A stretch of 64,000 nt of DNA from Orbicella faveolata. Taxonomy: Eukaryota; Cnidaria; Anthozoa; Scleractinia; Merulinidae. This document shows, piece after piece, positions 54,300 to 64,000 of the stretch (position 1 is its first letter; each line of letters opens with the position of its first letter). The notes below the pieces were generated by a model. It had not been told where the DNA came from. It made no database searches and worked only from the letters and a program-made list of their open reading frames with translations. Position numbers and translations under genes: made by a program. Where the stretch lies: assembly GCF_002042975.1 (NCBI RefSeq), contig NW_018149766.1, positions 788,104-852,103 on the forward strand. Reading direction: 5' to 3'.

Positions 54300-54520
54300 C
54301 TTTCCTATAGAGTCTTTCTTTTCTTAAAGAAAGGACTTTCCTCACAATTGATCTCAAGGCTAGAAAGGATCAAGGTCTCATTTAACCGGTGGGGGGTGGG
54401 GGGGGGAACTCCCATGTGTAGGGGACGGGACGTTCGTCGTCTCGCTTAGGGGTGCAACTCACGAACTTTGGTCTCACTTACGGTGTTAAGGACGAACTCC
54501 AAACCTCTTAACTCAGTTAT
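54300..54520. repeat. Unit D copy of the TCGTCGTCTCGCTTAGG repeat
   Basis: Direct match to 32480-32690. Confidence 0.7.
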
Positions 54521-54586
54521 CTTTTAGGGCCGCGTGCAAACAGCAACAACAACACAAAAAGCATAAAAAAGAAATACCATCATGCT

Positions 54587-54813
54587 GATTTTGTGGTCTT
54601 AGTCGAATAAAAAGGAGATCAGTTGCAATGTCATCAAAACTGAACCATCTTTACGCCTTTGCCATCATTAAAATCATGGCAGCTTTTACTGTTCTAATTC
54701 TTTAAAGTGGCATCTTTTTTAGATCAACTACTCCTTCAGCCACGTCCAGTTGGACTTCTTCCTGTCTGACATATGGGAGTGCCCTGCCCATCCACCAGGC
54801 TCATTTACTAAGT
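54587..54813 (+). repeat. Long inverted repeat, left arm
   Basis: Pairs with 54996-55215 (AAAGGAGATCAGTTGCAATG; GGAGTGCCCTGCCCATCCAC). The same sequence occurs once in unit C (around 47115-47300) and unit E (61190-61420). Confidence 0.8.
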
Positions 54814-54995
54814 TTTCACTCTGCTGACATAGTTTGACAGATTAAATTCCCTATGATTGACAAAACTTCTCTGTTTGTGGGAACGCTATCACACTAAAGT
54901 ATTAAAGTACATACTCTTCAAATAACCTTGATTCTTGGTTTGTCAGACACAATAGTTCCTTTTAGTCCTTTTACACCTAGAAATTCTCAATTTAA

Positions 54996-55215
54996 CTTAG
55001 TAAATGAGCCTGATGGATGGGCGGGGCACTCCCGTATGTCAGACAGGAAGAAGTCCAACTGGGCGTGGCTGAAGTAGTTGATCTAAGAAAGATGCCACTT
55101 TAAAGAATGAGAAAAGTAAAAGCTGCCATGATTTTGATGATGACAAAGGCATAAAGATGGTTCAGTTTTCATTGCATTGCAACTGATCTCCTTTTTACTT
55201 GACTAAGACCACAAA
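54996..55215 (-). repeat. Long inverted repeat, right arm
   Basis: Inverse of 54587-54813, separated by about 180 bp; slightly diverged. Confidence 0.8.
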
Positions 55216-55489
55216 ATTACCAACGGTTTTACTGTAGCAGGACATCACCAGTTATTTTCACATTCCATGTTATACTTTATACACATGGTAAAGAATTCAA
55301 CAACAGTTCTGACAAAATTCCCCGCACATTTAACAATGAAAGCTCATTACGGCTGTCTCTTCATTCCACTGCCATCTTTGAAGCCTTTGCAACATTAGGT
55401 GTCCAGGCAAATCATTGTGAAGTGACAAGACGAGAGACTTTCAAGTAAAAGACTCGTCATATTGGGTACATTTCAAAGGTTTCTCACCC

Positions 55490-55765
55490 TGGAGGAGAGC
55501 CTTCCAAATACAAAGAATAGGGGTGCTCCTCGGAAATTTTGAAACGAACACCTAGGAGGTACCAAAATCTTGTTTTGTGTGAGTGGCTTAGAATTTTTTT
55601 TCTCCCCTAAGAGGTACCAATTCTAAAATAACACTTGGTCACCTGTAATATTTTTTGGGCTCAAACCCAAAAGGATACTGCAAAAGCTCTCACTGTGGAC
55701 CTTCTGAGGCTAAACACCCTAAAATGTATGGCGAGCACCCCCATAAGGGAGTTCCCCACCTGGGT
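55490..55765. mobile_element. Copy of the GGGTGCTCGTC-terminus MITE
   Basis: Starts around AATAGGGGTGCTCCTCGG and ends GCGAGCACCCCCATAAGG; internal CCCCTAAGAGGTACC. Inverse of 34214-34600. Confidence 0.65.
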
Positions 55766-55789
55766 TTCTTATATACCGCGGTCAATTCA

Positions 55790-56826
55790 CATGTGACTAT
55801 TCAAATCTCCCACAGTTCTAAAACTAAAACACTTGTCACACTGAGAAAGCTTTAAGGGTTTCTTGCCACGTCATGTGTATTCGCAGCTGCCTATTCAAAT
55901 CTCGGGCAGTTTTAAAGCTTTTGTCACATTAAATACATTTGAATGCTTTCTCACCACTGTAAATTCACACGTGAGCATTCCTATTTCCCACTTTACTAAA
56001 GCTTTTGTCCCATTGTGTACATTTGAAGGGTTCCACACCACTGTGTCATCAAGTAGTGTTGCAAATTGGCAGATCAACTAAAACATCTGTCTCACTGAGA
56101 ACATCTGAAGGGTTTCACGCCACTGTGAATTCGCATGTGAGTATTCAAATTTCCCACAGTTCTAAAGCTTTTGTCACATTGAATACATTTGAAGGGTTTC
56201 TCGCCACTGTGAATTCTCAGATGAGTATTCAAATGTCCCGACTTTCTAAAGCTTTTGTCACATTGAGTACATCTGAAGGGTTTCTCACCACTGTGTATCA
56301 TCATGTGATATTTTAAACTGCCAGACTGACTAAAACATCTGTCACATTGAGTGCATTTGAAGGGTTTCTCACCACTGTGCTTTCGCAGATGAGTATTTAA
56401 ATTTCCCACAGAACTAAAGCTTTTGTCGCATTGAGTACATTTGAAGGGTTTCTGGCCACTGTGACTTCGCACGTGAGTATTCAAATTTCCCGCAGTCCTA
56501 AAGCATTTGTCACATTGAGTACAGTTGAAGGGTTTCTGGCCATTGTGAGTCTTTAAGTGTGAACATAAACCTGCTGATTGCTTAAAGCATTTTCCACACT
56601 GAGTACATTTGAAGGGTCTCTCGTCACTGTGAATTTGCACATGATTATTCAGTTTCTTTCTAGTACTAAAGCTTTTGTCACATTGAGTACAGTTGTAGGG
56701 TCTTTCATCACTGTGAATTCTAAAGTGACCTTGTAGATCTCCTGCCGTTTTAAAATGTTTTTCGCAGTGAACACATTTGTAAGGTTTTTCACCACTGTGA
56801 ATGATGCCATTACATATACTTGCCAT
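55790..56826 (-). pseudogene. C2H2 zinc-finger gene with decayed 3' half (unit D)
   Basis: From ATG at 56826 (MASICNGIIHSGEKPYKC) 244 residues are open to 56092, eight complete fingers plus a truncated ninth (FRCSQ-stop). The stop is a changed Cys codon (TGT to TGA) of the ninth finger; a second stop follows in the same finger, and finger remnants with frame shifts continue to about 55790. N-terminal fingers are close to unit B, e.g. CTQCGKCFKQSAGLCSHLKT. The open part could still yield an eight-finger protein, but the upstream half of the promoter is also missing, so I treat it as a decaying copy. Confidence 0.75.
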
Positions 56827-57114
56827 GTTCACATCTGTTCAAAACCTCAGTTTCAACACTGAAATGAAATATAATGCTCTAGTCAAATTTTAAACTATTA
56901 CAGAACTAAGAGTTATTCATTTGTATACAGTATTGGGTAATTGTGAGTGCAATTAAGAATTCACCTTTGCCTACCCATCAGGATGGCATAGAAAACTGTG
57001 ATAAGGTCTATTAGTGCAAAATACAGCAGTGAACCCAACAATCACATAATTTTGAGGAAAGTGTAATTGTTATGATTAGTTAGGTAATTGGCATGTATAA
57101 ATGGGTACTGGAGA

Positions 57115-57205
57115 AATTATTGCTGGGGGGAGGTACAACCAGATGAACTAGCATCCCATCCAAGGAAGAGTAAAAATACTCCTTGTTGCTTCAATGTGCT
57201 GAAAG
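57115..57205 (+). repeat. SINE tail remnant in unit-D intron
   Basis: Same fragment as 43022-43110 (GAACTAGCATCCCATCC), as expected from unit duplication. Confidence 0.7.
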
Positions 57206-57849
57206 GTGGGATAAGCTCCAGAAGTGTGGACCACTTGACCCAACACAGATTTAAGTTTTCCTCAGGAAATTAGGAAACTCTATTCAACTGATCTGTAACA
57301 GGGTAGAGTAGGACTGGGAACATAGCTGGATTGAATTCCGAGGTTGTACTCATGCTCAACTCAATGAAAACACGCCATTGAGAATAAAACCTGTTGCCAT
57401 AATCCGTGATCTTTGAAGATTAAATTTAATCCGGAAGCCCGTGGACGCATCCGTTCCAGTTCCTGATTTTCAAGATGGCGGGGCATTACATTACTATCCT
57501 CTGAGTGATCGAAGGAAATGTTTGCTTCTCATTCAACAACAGAAACCACAATACATCTAATTCAAAGGCATGCTCTCATCAGGGTCAGCGATTAAATTCT
57601 TAACTGTACTGCACTGAAACAAATCGCCGGACAGACATGCTGAAAATCACTCGACAGCGGAGCAAGATTCATCATTGAATCACTTGCAAACAGTCAGTGG
57701 GGATATAACCGTAAAACAGTTCTTCAGTATTATGCTATGAGTTTAAAGTGCTACAGATATTTAATGCTCACCTTCTTCTTCTTGTGAAGACGTTTTGGAA
57801 ACGTCGAGGTTTTGAATTGTCTGCTTCACTCTAATAAGAGGATCCGGCG

Positions 57850-58160
57850 GAAATCAAACCTTTCCAGACACCGATATCACCAATTTCTTATCCTGATTCA
57901 GTGTTATCCAATGGTGTTTTCCCTTTAATAAACTTGGTAGCTTGACTTTGCCTGCTTCTCCTTTGATCTGGATGTTTCAAACTTACTGATCGATGGTGGG
58001 ATTCAGCCCAGAGAAACTGGAAAAGTGCACTACCCATCCCCTCTTGGTAGGGTTCTAGTACTCAAGCGTCACGTGTTAAGTATGTTCTGTGGCCGTTTGC
58101 TCGACTGGGGTTGAATTGTCAAGTTCTGTGTCAAATTCTCTTCTTTTCCTGCCAAGAAGG
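57850..58160 (+). promoter_or_regulatory. Unit E promoter and noncoding first exon
   Basis: Contains ACCGATATCACCAATTTC, the conserved CTCAAGCGTCACGTG (58061-58075) and the donor CCAAGAAG|GTAAAC at 58160. Corresponds to the right half of 43706-44337; the left half, which would serve unit D, is replaced by an unrelated ~70-bp sequence. Confidence 0.55.
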
Positions 58161-58749
58161 TAAACTTCACAATATCCGTAGCACTTTGAACTGATAACCA
58201 TAATACTTAAGGACCGTTTTACGGCTATATCCCCACTGACTGTTTACTAGTAATTCAATGATGAATCTCGCTCCGCTGTCGTGCAATTTTTAGCAAGTCT
58301 GTTCGAGCGATTTGTTTCAGTGCAGTGAAGTTAAGAATTTAATCGCTGTCTTTATAGTTTATATCCCTGATGAAAACATGCCTTTGAATGAGATTTATTG
58401 TGGTTTCTGATGTTGAATGAGAAGCAAACATTACCTTCGATCACTCAGAGGATAATAAAGTAATGCCCCGCCATTTTGAAAATTCGGAACTGGAACGCAT
58501 CGGGCTTTCGGATTAAATTTAATCTTCAATTATCGCGGATTATAGCAGCAGGTTTTGTTCTCTGTGGCATGTTTTCTTTCAGAGATTGAACATGAGTACA
58601 ATTTGTTTATTGCATCCAGCTTCGTTCCCTGTGCTACTCTACCCTGTTGGTGAAGGAGGCTCCTAATTTCCTGTGGGAATGTTAAGTCTATGTAGGGCCA
58701 AGTGGTCAATAATGCTGGGGCTTATTCCACTTTTCCATAATATGAAGCA

Positions 58750-58967
58750 ACAAGGAGTATTTCTACTCTCTCCTGGATGTGATGCTAGTCCATCACAGAG
58801 TCACCCCTTAGCATGAAATTTAGTGCTACCCGCTTATACACCTGGATGGAAAGAGGCACCGTGAGGTAAATGTATCTTGTCCACGAATACACCACTATTA
58901 CTCCGACCAGGGCTTGAACTCAGATCACTTGTTCTGAAGTCCAGTACACAAACCATTAGGCCACAGA
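58750..58967 (-). repeat. SINE in unit-E intron
   Basis: Full-length old copy, position and orientation equivalent to 44938-45147 in unit C; head with CAGGGCTTGAACTC. Confidence 0.7.
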
Positions 58968-59088
58968 TGCCTTACATTCCTGCATCCAACTCCAGACGTT
59001 CACCACACCACCATTTTTCTGAGTAATCAGTCAAAATTTTCCCAGAGATTCTTGTTGTAGGAAAATATAGGATACAGTCATCTAAATA

Positions 59089-59541
59089 CAGTGGGACCCT
59101 GTTAATATGACCATCTTCGGGCCATGAAAAATTGGTCGTATTAATGGGGTGGTCGTATTAATGAGGTAGGGTCACATTATGATTAAATAGTGCTAATTAT
59201 ATGAATACCTTTAATTCCACCATAAATCAACCTTTTTACAGTTATTCTTCAACCTTACAACAATAATTCATTGCAACTGAACAAAGCTGAGTACACATTT
59301 GTCATATTGTTTCTGTCTTCATTCAGCTTCCTCACCAGTCACCAGTCAATTTAACTGGTTGTATTAACGGGGTAATTCTATAAAGAAAATCAGGACTGAG
59401 CACTCCAAAATGTGATCGTTGGTTGTAATAATGGGGTGGTTGCATTAACAGGTTTTTCAGATAAGAGAATGTGTGGACTCTTGCTCGGGCCATAAAAAAG
59501 TAGTCGTAATAAAGGGTTGGTCATATGGCAGAGTTCCACTG
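59089..59541. mobile_element. pogo/Tigger-like MITE
   Basis: 453 bp with termini CAGTGGGACCCTGTTAATAT and (inverted) CAGTGGAACTCTGCCATATG, flanked by TA on both sides. Internal ATTAATGGGGTGGTCGTATT. Unit C retains the uninterrupted site near 45255-45275. Confidence 0.85.
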
Positions 59542-60025
59542 TATAAGTGTTCTGAAACCTAGATTGAAAAAACTGATCTGAGCTAAATTCGGTTCAAACA
59601 GCAGAAATTGGTGATTCATTAACTTTTAGTATAACATTTAGCTTACAGGACAAACAACAACATGCCTAACTTATTATATGACTGAGAAAATTACTTCAAT
59701 ATTATTGGCTGAGGGCAGGTAAATTTATCATTCATTTGTAATTTGCACTCCAGTTCAAATTAATATGGGCAGGTTCCTAATTTTCTTAGTCATATAATAA
59801 ATGAGTAATGTATCAAAACTTGAGCAATATATTAAGGATTTACACTGCTTGTAATTTGGAGAGAGGTCTTAAATATGACTTGTAAATCCTTAACTTCAGG
59901 TGCATTCAAACAATTCCTTTTGTTAATAAATAGCTCTTCTGTTATAGTTAACATTTTGCTGCAACAATATGTTATTACTTTTTTTGTGTTGAAAATGTTT
60001 TCAGGACTCAGGAACAGACATGAAT

Positions 60026-60837
60026 ATGGCAAGTACATATATGCAACATTCACAGTGGTTAAAAACCTCACAAATGTGTTCACTGTGCCAAAAGTTTTAC
60101 TGAGTGGGCAAGAAATTTGTGGAGTCACCTTGAAATTAAAAGAACGACAGACTGTACAAATGAACTCAATGTGACAAGTGCTTTAAGCAAATTTAGCAGG
60201 TTTATATTCACACTTGAAGATTCACTGTGGTATGAAACCCTTCAAGTGTTCTCAATGTGACAGGTGTTTTAGCCAGTCAGGCAATTTGCAACGTCACCTG
60301 ATGATACACAGTGATGAGAAAGCCTTCAAGTGTACTCAATGTGACAGGTGTTTTAGCCAGTCAGGCAATTTGCAACGTCACATGATGATACACAGTGGTG
60401 AGAAACCCTTCAAATGTACTCAATGTGACAAAAGCTTTAATACTGTGGGAAATTTGAATACTCACATGCGAATTCACAGTGGCGTGAAACCCTTCAAATG
60501 TACTCAGTGTGACAGGTGTTTTATTCAGTCAGGCAGTTTGCAATATCACATGATGATACACAGTGGTGTGAAACCCTTCAAATGTACTCAGTGTGACAAA
60601 AGATTTAGAACTGCAGGAAATTTGAATAGTCACGTGCCAATTCACAGTGGCTTGAAACCCTTCAAATGTACTCAATGTGACAAAAGCTTTAGAAGGGCGG
60701 GAAATTTGAATAATCACGTGCGAATTCATAGTGGCGTGAAACCCTTCAGGTGTACCAAGTGCGACAAGTGCTTCACTCGTATGGAAAGTGTCTTACATCA
60801 TAACAGATCATTTCACAGTGATTTGCCCCACAAGTGA
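60026..60837 (+). pseudogene. C2H2 zinc-finger gene with decayed 5' part (unit E)
   Basis: After acceptor TTTTCAG, ATG at 60026 starts MAST but a small deletion shifts the frame and a stop follows within about 30 codons; finger remnants are visible to about 60200. From about 60214 an open frame gives seven intact fingers (for example CSQCDRCFSQSGNLQRHLMI, CTQCDKSFNTVGNLNTHMRI) and ends FHSDLPHK. First in-frame ATG is at 60232. The 3' half is well preserved and nearly matches unit C's ending (FTR-x-ES...NRSFHSDLP). Confidence 0.75.
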
Positions 60838-62379
60838 AGAAAATTTGGCAAAAGCTTCAAAGATGGCAGTGGATTGAAGAGACACGTGTGTAAGGAGCTT
60901 TCCTTAGAAGATCGGAAGAAATTCACCCGTTGAATGTGCGGTGAATTTTGTCACAACTGTTGTGGTATTCTTTACCATATGTAAAAACATGGGATGCGAA
61001 AAAACTACACTGGAGATGTTCTGCTAAATAAGTAAAACCGTTGGTGGATTGTCATTGAGAATTGTTAGCCATAAAAGACTAAGAGTGAAATGTGCTGGCA
61101 AATCAAGAATCAAGTTTATTTGAAGAGCATGTAGTCACGCAACAGAGAAGTTCGTTTAATCCTAGGGAATCTGTCAAACATTGTCAGGGTAGTGAGCCCG
61201 GTGGAGGGGCGGGGCACTCCCATATGTGAGAGGGGAAGGAGCCCAGTCTGGGTGTGGCCGGAGAAGTATTTGATCTAAAAAACAATCAGAAAAGTAAAAG
61301 CTGCCATGATTTTAATGATGTTAAAGATGTAATTCAGTAAAGATGGTTCAGTTTTGATGACATTGCAACTGATCTCCTTTGTATTCAGCGAAGGCCACAA
61401 AATCAGCATGATGGCATTTTGTTTTGTTTATTTTTTCCGAATATGTTGAGCGCAACCCTAAAAGATACCTCGAAAGCTAAACTAAGTGAGACTAAGGTCG
61501 TGAGTTGCACTCCTAAGCGAGACGATGAACGTCCCGTTTCCTTTCTTATGGGAGTCCTTGACCCCCACCCCCCAACAGCTCCACCCCGGTTAAAAGAGTC
61601 CTTGCTATAAGAAAGGAAGGACTCTATAAGACTTCACTTTTTTTATTTCTTTTTACGATGTTTTAATGCGTTCAGCATTTTTATTTAATGGAGATTAGCA
61701 CAACACGTTTCAAGGGTGGTCTATCTTTTAGTATTAACGAAAGAGTTGTTTCCATTTAAGAAATAGAAAACATGCACCGTGTTTCTATCGAGTTTTAGTA
61801 TAAATCTACTAACGTTCTATCACGAATGCTATTCTGTGATAGATACTGAGTAGCGTAGCAGTGTGCCATTGTTAAGAAAATGACGGCCGCTTGGCGTTTT
61901 CGAAGTGTCTGTGAAGAGGATTTGAATAAAGTTTTGAACGACTAGGAGATTTGTACTAGAAAAATCATATTATTCGCTCTCGATTTCTATGCGTGATAGT
62001 TGACTCGGGCTGCGCCCTCGTTAACTATTACGTGATAGAAATCTCGAGCTCATGATCTAATTGTTTAATAGACACACGATTTTAGCCAATCAGCGCGCGT
62101 ATTTTCTAAGAACTGTTTCCTAAATAGTTTATGCAATATGATTACAGTTTAGATTTAGGTTTTGCTTTGTTAACGTTAAATCATAGTAGATTTATCTAAA
62201 ACCTTGATCACAGCAATGCTTGGACACGTGATATAATTCAGTTTAACATGTTTACCATGTAAAATTGTTTTTTGTACGGAGATATCTTTGTTAAGTCTCA
62301 GGATGTTACATTTCCACAATATATAGTACGGCCGTTTCCCCGACAAAGCTGATGCCATAGTGTTAAGTAAACTATCTTG
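60838..62379. other. Unit E distal flank
   Basis: No gene. 61190-61420 and 61450-61640 repeat flank blocks found in the other units. A TATCACG-type palindrome patch is near 61790-62040. Confidence 0.5.
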
Positions 62380-62890
62380 TGTTGCAGTGTTGATCTCACT
62401 GTTGTATTCTATCCAAAAGCAGCGTTGTCTACGGAGTTAGGTTTTGTTTCGGACAGAAAGGTTACTTCCCAATATACGATATGCAGATAAACATATTAGC
62501 GTGGTGATATGACGACAAGTTTATTACAAAAGCTTAGAAACGATAATAAACTGACAGAAACAATGTAGGACAATATTTATTGATTTCAAAAAATATGCCA
62601 TAATATCGCGTTAATTGTGTTGAGCTAATAAAGTTCCATTTTCTACAAAGTAAAGAAAAGTAAATGATCACAGTTTGTCCTGTAACAAGTGTTATCAAGT
62701 TGTACTATGCTAACCCTGATGTCTCTCATTTGGAGGACCGACCCTGGTAGAACTGTTCAAATCGTACTGTTCAGCTCAAAGGCTGTTGTTCAAGAACATT
62801 GTTGGTAAATCGCACTATGTTAGTGGACGAGTGGACTGCTATACCGCTTTTCCCAGTCAGCTTAGAAGTGCATGAACAACAGCTTCGTTT
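62380..62890. repeat. Distal flank of unit E, inverse of 39240-39720
   Basis: TAAGTAAACT...GTTGTCTACGGAGTTAGG and GATATGCAGATAAACATATT are reverse complements of the unit B and D flanks. Confidence 0.7.
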
Positions 62891-63059
62891 TGTTCACTCG
62901 TGATTGTGCTGCACTCATGACTTCTCTGCCTCGTTCCAAGGCGTCCTCGTTCCTAAGCCTTAAAACGCAGTACCATGCGGCACCGTGCTTCCTGTTTTCC
63001 GCCTTTCACCCTAAAAATACAACAGCGCCAAGGGAGGAGGCAGGGCTTCATATGTCTGG

Positions 63060-63170
63060 TTGCCGCCAAGTATAGTCCCAAACTCCCATATAAAAAGGAC
63101 GGGGATGCTCGTCGGAAATCTTGAGAAGAATCCCTAAGGGACCATTCATTATTTATGCCTGGGTGGGGAC
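63060..63170. mobile_element. Partial GGGTGCTCGTC-terminus MITE
   Basis: CTCCCATATAAAAAGGACGG and GATGCTCGTCGGAAATC match the start of the element at 34214-34600; the rest is absent. Confidence 0.6.
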
Positions 63171-63539
63171 TGTCAAAAAGGAGCTCGAGGAGGGGGCCCG
63201 TTTTAAAATTTTCTTGAACTTTTCGTGCAAAGAAGAATTTACTGTTCTTTTATAAGTTTCTGATTTTACTAGGCTATCAATCAAGGTCATATAGAGTATG
63301 TGAGGTTTCAAAATACTATTTTTGGAATGATGACAGTTTCATAAGACGTGAAAATTGTGAGCGCTTCTGTTTCCCACTGCGATTTGAGTGCGTTTGAACA
63401 ACACTCACGCTTTCGGGCATTGTGTACTTTTTACGGGCAATAAGGTCATTCCCCTCCACCCCCACCAAGTCCGAAGGTGCCTGTACGCCTATTTTTGCAC
63501 TTTCCGTTCCGAACCGCCCGATTCTAGAGGTGCTGCCAT

Positions 63540-63880
63540 GATATTCAATACTTACAGGGGTGTACCTGGCTTATGACTGGGTATTGGGGCGCAGGCAGAG
63601 GTTTGAATCCACGCCCCTCTAACGGACAAAGAAAATGTATGCCCATGCAGAAGAACCACCTTTATTCTACAAACCTGTTGGAGACGAAGAACCTCAGAAC
63701 TAGGTGAAATTAGGCCATACTAGCAACCATACAATTACTGTCGTGTCCTAAAAGTTATCTGATGTGGCCGTGATGGTCTGCCAAGTATGAGCAGACACCT
63801 CCGACACCAGATTGCTGAGTACTGTATAAAAAGCAGTCATGCAATCATGAGGTTGAAACCCTGTTTAGGACAATCTTACA
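63540..63880. repeat. Unit-flank repeat, copy 2
   Basis: Matches 38500-38930 in the same orientation although unit E is inverted relative to unit B, so this block is a separate dispersed repeat rather than part of the inverted unit. Confidence 0.65.
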
Positions 63881-64000
63881 TGAATTACTACGATTATCAG
63901 TTGAGTAAGGCGGGACGAAAGTCTAGTCACCAAGTTTTAACGTAAAACTCGTGCTATTGTCACGAGCAACTGGCTCCGTATCCATTGGCAACTTGTCGGC

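Overview
The window is animal nuclear DNA, most likely from a cnidarian and probably a stony coral. The evidence is a spliced kinase gene with GT..AG introns, AT-rich intergenic DNA packed with short palindromic elements and tRNA-derived SINEs, and repeat types that I know (from memory only) as abundant in coral assemblies. Single N characters at 4692, 10715, 14508, 27584 and 32577, and a 106-base N run at 49297-49402, mark assembly joins.

Left end (1-7.9 kb): two near-identical direct copies, about 2.65 kb apart, of the first coding exon of a secreted beta-helix protein (pectin-lyase-like), both on the minus strand. Three abutting inverted-repeat elements lie between them, and dispersed repeats follow.

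7.9-26.8 kb: one complete minus-strand gene, a salt-inducible kinase closest to SIK3. I could place nine coding exons with matching phases and splice sites, giving about 1170 residues: kinase domain, UBA domain, a long tail with several Arg-Arg-x-Ser/Thr sites, and a KA1-like C-terminal domain. Its introns carry a roughly 108-bp satellite, a short minisatellite and several MITEs.

26.8-32 kb: no gene seen; dispersed repeats, a strong hairpin and a small palindromic cluster of CRE-like sites.

32-64 kb: five copies (A-E) of a roughly 5-kb unit built around a single-exon C2H2 zinc-finger gene, in orientation -, -, +, -, +. Copies B/C and D/E are divergent pairs that meet head to head over an inverted-repeat promoter region with a conserved CACGTG box and a noncoding first exon. 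B holds the only full-length open array (16 fingers), and its C-terminus has been rewritten by a MITE. C is split by a 4-nt insertion; A, D and E are decaying. Between C and D lie a large inverted-repeat element, a broken intronless ATP-grasp gene, hairpins, and a Penelope-like retroelement remnant whose terminal inverted repeats contain a hammerhead-like core.

The kinase and the exon-duplicated secreted protein look like ordinary host genes. The zinc-finger cluster is the most dynamic part: repeated inverted duplication, insertions that postdate duplication, and gene decay, a pattern compatible with birth-and-death evolution of DNA-binding proteins among mobile elements.
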